Shown one piece after another: positions 39,737-50,115 of a stretch of DNA of 64,000 bases. The notes below the pieces were generated by a model. That model did no database searches. It had not been told where the DNA came from and saw only the letters and a list, made by a program, of their open reading frames with translations. The DNA comes from Metopolophium dirhodum (Eukaryota; Arthropoda; Insecta; Hemiptera; Aphididae). The stretch spans positions 13,240,134 through 13,304,133 of the forward strand of contig NC_083564.1 of assembly GCF_019925205.1 (NCBI RefSeq), read 5' to 3'. Positions within the stretch are counted from its first letter, which is position 1. Each line of letters begins with the position of its first letter. The translations under genes were made by a program, and so were the position numbers.

Positions 39737-40734
39737 CAGTGGAGTCAAATGGATGGGGAGGTGAGGAGGATAGATCCCCCAGACTTTTTTTTTTAAATAT
39801 TTATACATATCTAACAATTTATATTATAATATTTGTACCTATATTGTGTAATGTATTATATTGTTTTCTTAAAGGGGAGGTGAGGAGGATAGATCCTCCC
39901 AGACCTTTTTTTTAAATATTTATAAATATTTGACAATTTATATTATAATATATGTACTTATTGTACCTATATTGTATAATATATCATATTGTTTTCTAAA
40001 AACATAAATTATCAACTATAGTAAATTTCCACAGAATATGTCTAGTGTCTACATATAAATATATTCTTAAACACTGTCTTGTACAAGTTTATATATTCGA
40101 GAAATACTAAGGTAGTAAATATACTGCTTATTATATGTGCTTTAGGCTGGAAGAAAATATTTGTATAGTTGGAATAAGTATTAAAAGTATACTGCTAAGT
40201 AAACTTCTTTAACAAATCAAAATATCTTTACATTTTTAAACTGAACTACTAGAATTATTACCTTAATTTTTTTCAGACGCTAAGATCGTCATGATGAAAA
40301 ATAGATAGTGTTTGTAAATTGTAGGGACCTTAAAGTTCAAACATTGAAATATGAATCGCGCGTCTTATATTTGAAACTAACTTTTTATATTTTGTTAATT
40401 TCTTTTATAGTTAAATTAAAAGTATGTTTGGAATATCAATTTAATGCGTATAAGTAAATATAGTGTAATTACATTATTCCCGAGTCGTCTCCAATCTTAA
40501 TGGCTATTCATTTCGGGGTTATTAATGATCAAAAAAATAGATTCAATAACTTTATACAAATATTCGTATTAATATCTACGTAAAAAATGTACTTATTAAG
40601 TTTATATTTACCATAATTTTAAAATTGATATTAGGTATAACCAACAATTATATACTTAATGATCAAATAGTGTAGGTATGTTAAAAAATCAGCTACCCCT
40701 TCTCCAACTATGACAAATGCATTTGACCACCACT
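39737..40734. mobile_element. Non-autonomous element ending CAGTGG.GTCAAATG, about 1 kb
   Basis: Left end cagtggagtcaaatg, right end (inverted) agtggtggtcaaatg. Related ends bound the 173-bp element at 58661-58833. No target duplication could be confirmed. Contains a 119-bp tandem duplication near the left end. Confidence 0.55.
39755..39995 (+). repeat. 119-bp tandem duplication
   Basis: ggggaggtgaggaggataga recurs at 39755 and 39874 with matching downstream sequence (tttaaatatttata, caatttatattataatat). The second copy has a short insertion. Confidence 0.85.
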
Positions 40735-41294
40735 ATAAATTAAGAACTATTTTTTTTTTGTATAATGTTTTGTTTATGAGGTTAATTATTATAAAAATAT
40801 TTCACTACCTATGTATATATTTTTAAATTAAAACAAACTAAGCTTAACTAAGGGATATTAACAACCACGTATACAGGGTGGGTTTTTGGGGTCCAACCCC
40901 CCCCCCACCACGAATTTTTTTTTGTGTACGTGCCTGGATATTAAGGTGGGTGGCATAAATTAACCACTCAAAATGCTCGTGTATACTGTTCCGCTCATCG
41001 TAACTTTAAATATTTAATTGCCGCGGGTTCGACTTTTTCCTATTTATAAATCAAAAATCTCAGATAAATATGGAATAAAGTAAAAAAACGTTCAAAATTA
41101 AGACAATAAAAAAAAGCAACAATTAATTTTTTAATAATGTTGTTATGTTATGATAAAACAATTATATAAATAAATATCTTCAAAAACGTTTATGCTTGTT
41201 GAGATAAGGAATGTTTAGTGTTAATAATTGGAATCGGTTACTCAAAATACCTACACATTATATTATTATATAGTTACATATTATCATGGATTTT

Positions 41295-41486
41295 TTAGAT
41301 TCTAACCGGAGCGATTTGTTTATTAATGAGATCGAACAATTCGGTGTTGATGAATAAACAGCGGTAATACGCAAAGATAACTTTTTTCAAAACAGCCATC
41401 TGAAAAATCGGTTTAACCTTTTCCGGGTTCGATGCAAACATAATAAACATAATTTTTTTTACATTCCAAATGTAAGTTAGAGACAT
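41295..41486 (-). CDS. Unassigned ORF / possible terminal exon (63 codons)
   Basis: A minus-strand frame ends KQIAPVRI-TAA and contains ASNPEKVKPIFQMAVLKKVI; an internal acceptor (accgatttttcag) could make ATGGCTGTT the exon start. GC is higher than the flanks. It could end the gene that includes 44073-44163, but the phases do not connect directly, so another exon would be needed. No family recognised. Confidence 0.28.
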   Translation of the reverse strand: MSLTYIWNVKKIMFIMFASNPEKVKPIFQMAVLKKVIFAYYRCLFINTELFDLINKQIAPVRI

Positions 41487-41530
41487 CTACTCAATATCGT
41501 GAGAACGTCATGATGATGATAAATAATTTA

Positions 41531-41708
41531 TTATAATATCGGATTCATTGTTGTTTTATGCAAAGCGGACGAGTGCGTTGCGTTTGTAAAATGCCTACAA
41601 CTACAGTCACCAAGTCGGTTTTCTGGATCGATCTTCATTTCTTGCAGAAAAGGCGAATAATATGCCAATCGCCGTGCGTTCAAAGTTAATGTACCGTGAA
41701 GTTCTGCA
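41531..41708 (-). CDS. Candidate later exon of the same minus-strand gene
   Basis: After an AG at 41709-41710, one T then GCA GAA CTT opens 58 codons to TAA (41531-41533), reading AELHGTLTLNARRLAYYSPF and then LQEMKIDPENRLGDC. The one-nucleotide start fits the phase left by the exon at 44073-44163. The polypyrimidine tract is weak. An alternative AG 5 nt further in also gives an open frame, and the plus strand is open as well, so both strand and boundary are uncertain. Confidence 0.25.
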
Positions 41709-42184
41709 CTGCCGAGTACCTATACCTCTCTATTTATATTACGTGTATACATACATCGTTATATTATAAATACCTATATATGTGCAGGCCACGTGCGAGA
41801 AAATGTAGGTATATACATATTATTATACATTTGCATCAAAGAGAATATTAATCAAACTAATTGCTTGTATATACAACCTGCGACGTTTTTCACACGCATT
41901 GAGCAGTGACAAAAAATATTGAACATTTACATGGATTTATATACTATAATAGTTAATATAGTTAACACATTTTTTTCAGTTTGCACCATGAACTAAGTTA
42001 CACCACTGCGTCGTGTAAATATTAGGTGTCTAGTCATATTATATACTTAATACAGTTATACCTCCTATAAACCTATTTATAACTAAAACGTCAATAATTA
42101 AAAGTAAGCATCTATACCTACTACCTACAAATATTAAATAGGTAAGTATATTATATTAATTGTATGCGGTTATACTTGATTTTC

Positions 42185-42325
42185 TTCAATGGCGGAGTTT
42201 ACATGAATTCAATTTTACCTATTTTTTTTCACTGTTGGAGTTTAGATGAACCCAATTTTACCTGTTTTTTCCCTAGCAGAACTTACACTAAAAAAAGGTC
42301 CTTGTGGCGGAGTTTGTGCAGAGTA
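42185..42325 (+). repeat. Degenerate tandem repeat, period about 44 bp
   Basis: gagtttacatgaattcaatt and gagtttagatgaacccaatt are 43-44 bp apart, followed by a poorer third unit and a trailing ggcggagttt. The 62-codon ORF at 42164 is made of these units. Confidence 0.55.
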
Positions 42326-42762
42326 TGTACTATATTATCTAATTTAATCTGAATTGTTTTGATTTGCTTCTTAAAATAAGTTTGTTGTGGACACCCGGCT
42401 ATTGTTCCCCTTCAAATTTATTTTTCATTAATTTTGTAGTATGTATTACAGCTTACAGGGGTATGCATGAACACATTTTAAATGTTTGCAGATTAGCATA
42501 ATATACCCACGGTAACTCATTAACAATTCAATATTTGTATACAGTATACAATAAAACGCAATCAACACAGTTAAATAATTGATTCAAAAATCAACAAGTA
42601 ATTTTTCGATAATGTTGTTGTGGTGTTGACTGATTAAAGCATTCGTCTGCGTCAAACACTCACGCCCAATAACCGTATAAGGTCGCAATGAGACAAAATA
42701 ATACAGGATAAAGGAGTTCTTAGCCAATATCCATAATAAAATAATATATATATATATATATA

Positions 42763-43184
42763 CTAGCTGATCCTGTGCACTTCGTTGCCCGTTAAATGTA
42801 CCAACTCTATGTGACTCAAACTTTGTTCAATTCGTTATTTAATATTCGGTGTACGGTGTTCAAAATGTATCTTAACTTTTCTGATGCCTGGAATAAAAAT
42901 TCTGATTCGCAGCAGTATATTATCAGGTAGGCAATCTACCTGCGGTAGATCGCGGACCCGGTGCGGTTTGTACGTAAGTGTATGATTTAACTCTAAAGTA
43001 TCAAAGTTATACCAAGTTTATTTTGATATAATACGGCGGATTAATGTAATCAATTAATACATAGTCCTAACCTAACCTAAACGTACTAAATTCCGACGAA
43101 TAAAAACCAAATTTAACTCTTTTTAAATTAGCCTATCTTCTTCACAGAGATCTGCACACAAACGTATATATTTTAATATAGGAT
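42763..43184 (-). mobile_element. Helitron-like element, 5'-truncated
   Basis: The 3' end (minus strand) reads gtgcacaggatcagCTAG followed by T, the canonical Helitron terminus, and its body shares phrases with the element immediately beside it. A (TA)n tract adjoins at 42745-42762. No 5' TC end was found before the neighbour begins. Confidence 0.5.
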
Positions 43185-43734
43185 ATAGCTGACCCTGCAC
43201 ACTTTGTGGCCCGTAAAAAATGACAACTCTTAAACAAACTGTGATTGTTCAACTCCTTTTTGGTGTAACTCACTGCAGTAAGTGCAACTCAGCCACCCTG
43301 GTAGGCAATGTGTGAAAATTCGATTTGATGCATGCTTGTACCTGATCTGCCCGATTAACCAATAGCGACCAATAATAAATAAATACTATTTCTATTAATT
43401 ATTTCTCCTATAACCAATAGCAATCATTTATAAACAAATATTTCTATCATAAATCTCAAAATCTCTGTTTGAGCACTTCTATTAATTTAATGTAGCGTGA
43501 TGTTATATAGCCTATGACCTTCCTCAATGAATGGACCATCCAACAAAAAAATAATTTTTCAATTCGAACCAGTATAGCCCCTTACAGCCTTTTTTTAGTA
43601 ATAAAAAGTAGCCTATGTTTTTTCTCAGTGTCTAAACTATCTATGTACCAAATTTCATTTAAATTGGTTCTGTAGTTTCAGAGCCTATTCAATACAAACA
43701 ATCAAATCTTTCCTCTTTATAATATTAGTATAGA
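43185..43734 (-). mobile_element. Helitron-like element, near complete
   Basis: On the minus strand it begins TCTATACTAATATTATAAAG after A at 43735 and ends ...caggGTCAGCTAt. The 5' end is the form seen in many insect Helitrons. The 3' CTRR end is altered to CTAT. Includes short tandem-like phrases (accaatagc twice). Confidence 0.6.
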
Positions 43735-44072
43735 TATACCTTATATATATTTATTTATTTGTGGAAATCGGAATAGGTACTTCCGAGTTATCTCTACTAC
43801 CGCAATTTAATAAATAAAAAAGTATATTTTCGTGTTAAATGGTTGACATATAATGAACATTCCATTTTTACATTTATTAGGTAGTAAAATAATTAGGTAA
43901 AAGTATTGTATAAGTATAAAAACCATTTTTAAATTTCTAAATAAAAAACTTGGTGGAAAACGGTCGTGGACCGTGGTGAATGGTGGTATAGCAGATTTTC
44001 AGTGGAAATAAATATTAGTTTTAAGACTAAAAAGTAAATGTAAGCTCCAAAAGAATAGGGAAACAAACTTAC

Positions 44073-44163
44073 GTGTACATCAAATCTTCGGGTTTAATAT
44101 AGCTGTGGCATATCTCCAATATCAAAGCATTGCTATCTTCATCCGGCTTCGTCTCGCTCCAAA
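44073..44163 (-). CDS. Internal coding exon, unknown gene
   Basis: It is bounded by an acceptor with T-rich tract (tctcaatatattcag, ending 44164) and a donor TACAC/GTAAGT (44072). One of three frames is open, with 2 nt at the start and 2 nt at the end outside full codons, and reads WSETKPDEDSNALILEICHS and then YIKPEDLMYT. GC content is about 45 percent against a background of about 25. This is the best supported of the unassigned exons. I do not recognise the protein; it looks helical and soluble. Confidence 0.55.
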
Positions 44164-44443
44164 CTGAATATATTGAGATTTTTTTTGTGAAAATAAATTG
44201 GGCAGGACAAAATATGAAAGTAAATTTTGACTGCTGTGTTCTAAAGTAATGTTCATTTAAATTTGAAATTATTAGAAATGTGAATCGTCTCCGACGAACG
44301 ATGACGATTGGCGTGTGACATAGATGATCGATATTATAAAATGATTAATCCATATACCACGGTTACTACTAGTAGATAACCGTGGTCGTCACTATATGGT
44401 CACCGGCAAGCTAATGTTCAGAACCTAAAATTAAATAATAGAG

Positions 44444-44857
44444 ATGAGCATACTTGGTGTTATAGCTGTTTATGATTTATTTTATTATATTAAACTTCTT
44501 GACGTAATATTGTACATTTATACATTGGTAGGTATACCAATTTATTGTATCCAACGAAACGACACGTTTTCATCAACATATTATATTATATACCGTCATA
44601 CAGCTGATACCTATATTACCTACCTGATTTCGATATTACCTGAGATCGTCATAATGTACGCTATTCAATCTACATTCAACAATAATGAGTTCATACATAT
44701 ATTATATATATACTCCACGAACTACAGGCGTATCAATACAAAATACTTCAAAGTCGGAGTAAGTAGTTATACAGGAAGTTTACACGACTATATGACGTAT
44801 ACATGTGCACACCTTGCAAGAGGTACGCACATTATGTGGTATTGCAATTTGCAATAG
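44444..44857 (+). CDS. 137-codon ORF, probably fortuitous
   Basis: ATG-to-TAG frame rich in Ile, Tyr and Thr, beginning MSILGVIAVYDLFYYIKLLD. Composition follows the local TA-rich sequence and it lies in the presumed intron between two better minus-strand exons. Length is the only support. Confidence 0.12.
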   Translation: MSILGVIAVYDLFYYIKLLDVILYIYTLVGIPIYCIQRNDTFSSTYYIIYRHTADTYITYLISILPEIVIMYAIQSTFNNNEFIHILYIYSTNYRRINTKYFKVGVSSYTGSLHDYMTYTCAHLARGTHIMWYCNLQ

Positions 44858-44963
44858 TGAATACCCGTACCTACCTATATATAATATACTATATACACAA
44901 ATTATATCCGATCCATTGAAAATGTTTTTTTATTAAGAACATATTTGAGGTAAACACACGTAC

Positions 44964-45024
44964 GCATACGAACAATATTGTAAGATTCCATCAGTTCATT
45001 TCCGGTTTCTCCGATACAAGACAT
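44964..45024 (-). CDS. Candidate first exon of a minus-strand gene (20 codons)
   Basis: ATG at 45024 in a locally GC-richer stretch reads MSCIGETGNELMESYNIVRM and then C, ending at a donor GTACGT (44963) in phase 1. That phase fits the next strong exon at 44073-44163. The sequence upstream (tcttctcaacattcgttgtcgtcacg) resembles a leader. The link is an inference from phase and continuity of the predicted helix. Confidence 0.35.
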
Positions 45025-45099
45025 CGTGACGACAACGAATGTTGAGAAGAAAAGTTATCCGGCGGATGGTCATGAGTAATTACCATATTTTTTTGCTCT

Positions 45100-45700
45100 C
45101 ATTTTTGAATTTTACCCTTACAATTCGCCGGGGAACACATTTTGTTTACAATACATAAAACAATCAATAATATTATTATATTATTATTATCTTCTAGCTG
45201 TATTACCCGACGTTTCTCGGCGGATAATAATAACCATAATTGTTTTTTTTTTGCTCTAAGTTTTAAGTTCGTTACCTATTTAAGTATCTGTTTTTTAGTA
45301 TTAACTGCTATCTCTATCCAATCTTATCTCTATCTCTGATCATCTTTTGATTACCTTTGCATTTAATTTTGTCCAGCTTTTTCAGGGAAACCTGGTTAAT
45401 CGTTCGTTGATAAACTAATTTTTTTTATTAATTTTTTTGTGTTGAAGATGCTAGAGATTATAGACTGAAGTCTCTATAGCTCCTAGCTAAATTATTTATA
45501 TTTTGCTTCTTAAATTGTTTTTTTTCTGTGGGCGCCTTTGTTAATGATATGCTATTTAAAGTCATTATGGTTGAAATATATTTGAAATATATTCTGACTG
45601 GATGTTTTATGCGGACATTACATTATTATGTATACCTATATATATTAACTATTAAGTAAACAATTTTAAATTTAATAATTTATTCAATAAAATAAAAAAA
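45100..45700. other. No gene seen; T-rich spacer
   Basis: The 65-codon ORF at 45142 is compositional. Ends where the LINE fragment begins. Confidence 0.55.
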
Positions 45701-45747
45701 AAAATTAAAATTAAGGATGGTAATTATTATGGTCGAAGGAAATAGGA

Positions 45748-45970
45748 GTGAGGATCACAAAGGCTGAAAGAGCGGCATTTTCCTCAGGTAAGTTCTTAAA
45801 ATCAAAATTATTTTCAAAGAAGACCAAAATTAGATTATATACGGCAATAATAAGACCGACGCTCACCTATGGTTGTGAAGCTTGGTCTACCACCAGTACA
45901 ACAGAAAGAAGGCTTAGGACTTTTGAAAATATATTTTAGAGGACAATATGTGGACCTACATTTTGTTTTA
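45748..45970 (+). pseudogene. Non-LTR retrotransposon reverse transcriptase, C-terminal fragment
   Basis: Reads ITKAERAAFSSGKFLKSKLF, then KTKIRLYTAIIRPTLTYGCE, then an in-frame stop and RTICGP. IIRPTLTYGCEAW and the following ERRLRTFEN are the thumb-proximal region of LINE reverse transcriptases. Truncated at both sides and broken by a stop, so inactive. Confidence 0.85.
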
Positions 45971-46384
45971 AGCTTATTCAATATTATCAAAGTAATGCTT
46001 TAGGCCCCTCCCCCCCCCCCCAAATCACAAACACTATTTTCGCTTAAAATTGTCATGACTTCATGAGACAATATGAGAACATCATCACTTGTTGAGACGG
46101 CGTAAATTCCAAGTCGGCAATGGAAAGATAACGAATGATGGTTGTTAGTCCATGAACTATGTTATCGCCAGAAGACGACACTGTGATAATATAAACGACG
46201 TCATGCACACAGCCTGTCTGCCTATAGTGCCTACTGAATTATAGCGAGTACTGACAGAAAGAGTGGTACGTACTACGTGCCGGCGGACATGACGAATTGA
46301 CAATAGACCATAGGGTATACCTACCTATTATTTTTCAAATAGCAATTAACTACGTTTTTAAACGACCGTACTCAAAAATCAAAA

Positions 46385-47575
46385 ATGTTTAATTCCATAT
46401 TGAAACAGTGTACGCTCTCGTGTACAAAACAAATCGCCGTACCATTACAATTCAGGTAAGTCGGCGTTATATTTAGGCACAATGATGACTCCTAGTTGTA
46501 ATTATTCATAAATCTTCGGTAGTGTATTAATGTTGCATTGTCCAAATTTTATTTCTTCAGGTGTTTGTCTTTGAGCTCGGCCACTCTTAAAGACAATAAA
46601 GAGTCGGAAAATAACACTAATGAGGGATGGCTAAAGAAATTGCTGGTTCGACGAATAGAACCAACTAAAGAACAACACTCCCGCATGTTATCCGATAAAG
46701 AAGTAATATATGAATTACAAACGCACAACGTACGTCCCGATTCGACTGATAATTATATGAAAAACTAGTAAGTCATAATTTAAGTGTTTGATATAGAATT
46801 GTTTTCTGTATTAATATGTATTGTAGCCCATAGACATCCAACAATAATATGCCTTTTTTATTATTATTCAAGTGAACAGGTAGTCCAGCTGTGTCAAAAA
46901 ATACCCAACTTAAAATATGAACTGATTGGCTCTTGGTCTGTACGTGTAGGTGACCTAGACCAATATGTACATTTATGGAAACATCAAGGTGGTTATGCAG
47001 AAATCGATAAAACCAATACAATTTTAATACAAAATCAAGTAAGTTTTTTATTTTGATTAATTTCATAGAAATGCATTCATAGTAGTATTAATTATTTAAG
47101 GAATACACAAAATTACGCAATCAATGTGGCCAGTTCTTACGTTCAAGGCATCTACAGTACTTATTAGCTTTCAGCTTCTGGCCTTCTATTGAATTAAAAT
47201 CTGGTTCCAACATATATGAGATTCGTAGCTACAGTTTGAAACCAGGTACAATGATAGAGTGGGGTAATAATTGGGCAAGAGCAATCAATCACCGGCGTTC
47301 AAACGACGAGCCATTTGCTGGCTTCTTCTCTCAAGTTGGTCGTCTCTACAATGTTCATCATTTTTGGTGTAAGTATTTTTGTTATGAATAATTGATGAAA
47401 TGAAATACACTATTAAAATATTTCAGGTTATAAAAATTTAGAAGTACGTACACAGACTAGAGAAGCTGCTTGGATGTCCCCTGGATGGGATGAGTGTGTT
47501 GCATACACGGTTCCACTAATTAAAGAAATGCAATCTAAAATACTACATCCAACACCCTTTTCCCCAACTCAGTAA
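46385..47575 (+). CDS. Nipsnap: NIPSNAP family mitochondrial protein, complete, five exons
   Basis: Five exons join without a break: 46385-46455, 46561-46767, 46873-47038, 47101-47368 and 47427-47575 (TAA). All introns are short GT-AG introns of 58-105 bp and the phases agree. The product is 286 aa, matching animal NIPSNAP1/2 (about 280-290 aa). Residues 1-35 are basic and hydroxyl-rich without acidic residues, as in a mitochondrial presequence. The first NIPSNAP half begins at VIYELQTHNVRPDSTDNYM (about 72-90) and the second at IYEIRSYSLKPGTMIEWGNN (about 186-205); both are dimeric alpha/beta-barrel folds. The protein ends with the family-typical REAAWMSPGWDECVAYTVPLI. In vertebrates NIPSNAP proteins are mitochondrial and act as mitophagy signals by recruiting autophagy adaptors; that role here is by homology only. 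A polyadenylation signal AATAAA lies at 47676-47681. The gene is convergent with PIG-L. The start is the first ATG of the frame. Confidence 0.96.
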
Positions 47576-47675
47576 TATAGTTTTTTTTTTTTAATATGTT
47601 ATTCTGAAATAATTGTTTTGTGGTCCTTACTTTATTTCTTTTTTATTCATGTTATTGGATCCTAATTTTAATTCC

Positions 47676-47681
47676 AATAAA
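47676..47681 (+). terminator. Polyadenylation signal of the NIPSNAP gene
   Basis: A canonical AATAAA lies 100 nt after the NIPSNAP stop codon. It is followed by T-rich and then GT-containing sequence (ttatttgtcttg), as expected for a cleavage site. Confidence 0.7.
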
Positions 47682-48169
47682 ATCATTTTTATTTATTAAT
47701 AATGTTTTTATTTGTCTTGTTATATTTACAATAGTGTCAATTTTGGACATTGTTCCCTCATTATAATATCAAAACAACATAATCATAGAAATATAATATG
47801 TCTATGACTTTAATAGTATATTGTTGTTAAACTGATTTTTATTATCAGATAATGTGCATTTAATATATTTTATAGTAAAATACACTAACCTAATGGTAGT
47901 GAATTAATTTTATCTACTTTTTTTTTAATTAACATATAATTACAATCTTAAGTTAAATAATTACTGTATATAATTTTAATTAGGTACAGAGTGATGAGAA
48001 TAAATGAGTTTGGGAGGGCACTCAGTAGTACCACCTGACAGATTACAAAATTACATTAGAAGGTCTCTAGGCTAGGGTGGCTTCAAAAATCTGGGAGTTT
48101 TCGGGTGTTGTGCGAGAGGAAAGTAAGTTATTTACTTTATTAGCAGATTTTTTTGACTAGATAACCATG

Positions 48170-48500
48170 AATGAAAAACATTGTAGTATAATTTGGTTGA
48201 TTGAGAGTGTTGGGATTTTAAATCATAATGGAGATTATTATTCCTGATGAACCAAGAAGCAGAAACGATTTGAAAAAGACAGGTTTAGATTGATCTTTGA
48301 TTAGGTTTTACAGAGCCTCATATCTGGATGCCGTAAGACCACATTGGTCTGATAATAGCTCTATAAGCTAATAGTTTATTGCTGATATCACTTAGATCGG
48401 GCAGAGCAAGTGGAGTTGGCTGATTTCCTTTTGTTCTTAAAATGTTAAGCCCAAGTTAGGTGTCTATTAAACACATTTTTGGGGATGAAAAAAGTTAGTT
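48170..48500 (-). pseudogene. Jockey-like LINE reverse transcriptase, decayed fragment
   Basis: On the minus strand, pieces in two frames read RHLTWA, HFKNKRK, then LLAYRAIIRPMWSYGIQI, a stop, GSVKPNQRS, and FIRNNNLHYDL. The order matches the C-terminal region of Jockey-clade reverse transcriptases (RP-W-YGIQLWG, then N..LH.DL). Frameshifts and several stops show it is dead. Confidence 0.75.
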
Positions 48501-49008
48501 TTGTCTAAAGACAGCTAAAAAAATTGTGTAGGTCCTCAATCATAATAACTTATTTATTTATGTATACAAACTACTATGTACGCTACTATACTGCCCTCAT
48601 AAGTCATAAGAACAACCCCTGAATAAAACTATACAGTTACCTTAATTAATAATGATTAATGAAGGTTGGTATGTTTCAAAGTGTACTTAATTACATTATT
48701 GTAATAAGTAAAATATTATTCTTTATCTTTAATTTTAATTTTCATAAAATGATGCCATGATATTCATATTATAAAAATTAAAGAAAAATAAATTTAGTAC
48801 TCAATAATTAATATTAATTATAAATCATTCTTTATAATCGTAATCTACATGAATTATTTATGTTTATAGATATTATAATATGTAATATACGAATATGTGC
48901 CTTGTGGTAACTGCATATTGGCAATGCCGGAGACTTAAAATACATACAACTTATTATAAGGCAGCACTTATCGACCATTATTTATGTGATAAAATATTTT
49001 ATCATTAA

Positions 49009-49536
49009 GAATATGTCAACACACTATTTTGTTTTATCTCGGACCTACTTGAAAAATGGCAAATTTTCTTTTAACAAAACAAATCTTGTATAATTAGCTT
49101 TGATATTAGAGTGAATTCTATTATAAACTAAGTTAGTTACAATATTCCAATTTGTATGCAAGTTAAAACTATAAGTATATAAAATATTACAGTTTAAAAA
49201 TATGTATTTACCACTGAACAATTTGATAATCATAAAAAAGCCAACGTACACAGACTGATAATGTTCTTAGCATTACAATATTTACAATATTCCAATTTGT
49301 ATGCAAGTTAAAACTATAAGTATATAAAATATTACAGTTTAAAAATATTTATTTACCGCTGAACAATTTGATAATCATAAAAAAGCCAACGTACACAGAC
49401 TGATAATGTTCTTAGCCATATGTTGTATAATAGGTCGATTCACTCTAGTTTTAACTGACAAAACACGATTGGTTCTACTGAACACAAATTTGCCTTGTAG
49501 CGGTCAGAGAAAAACAAAATAGTGCGCTGACATCCC
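49009..49536. mobile_element. Palindromic MITE flanked by TTAA with internal duplication
   Basis: TTAA flanks (49005-49008, 49537-49540). Terminal repeats include cactattttgttttnctc and a subterminal gatattagagtgaat shared with the element at 21074. The interior holds a 145-bp tandem duplication, which makes it larger than its relative. Confidence 0.75.
49139..49416 (+). repeat. 145-bp tandem duplication inside a MITE
   Basis: Copy 1 starts acaatattccaatttgtatg at 49139, copy 2 the same at 49284; the copies differ at only a few positions (for example accactgaac against accgctgaac), so the duplication is recent. Confidence 0.9.
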
Positions 49537-50115
49537 TTAATATTCATAGCTCAGAATAGATTAAATAGATCTAGTTCCTGGTTATGACTATAGATTATAG
49601 AATTTAAATTCAATAGTGATATAGGTATATTATGTAATTAGTATCATACATAAATTGTTAATTTTTTACATATTTTGTACTTTGTACTAAAATTTTCAAT
49701 AACAATTGCAGTCAATAACAATTCTAATTTTTGGCTTTTTTATATACTAAATAGTAAATTTAATTATAATTATGTAATCAATGAGATATAGTTGGCTTGT
49801 TTTGATATTTGTATTAAATTATTTTAAACATGGCTTATCTAAATTTAAAGCTAAATAATTATGATCAGATTGATAAAAACAAATTTATAGTTTATTTCAG
49901 TAATACATTTTGGCATTTCAATCTTTAGTTACAAGGACAACAATTTTTGGAAGATGTAAACTGTACAAAAAAAATATATATAAACAATAATAACAAATAA
50001 TGCCAATAATGAGAAATGTTAAAACTGTTATAGTAATCAAATTATCACAGTCATGAACTACTTAAATGTATAAATAAATAAAAACTAATATTATTCTATG
50101 GTTACAAGTCAAAAG

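Noticed and set aside
46773..47066. 97-aa minus-strand ORF
   Set aside because: Antisense of NIPSNAP exon 3.
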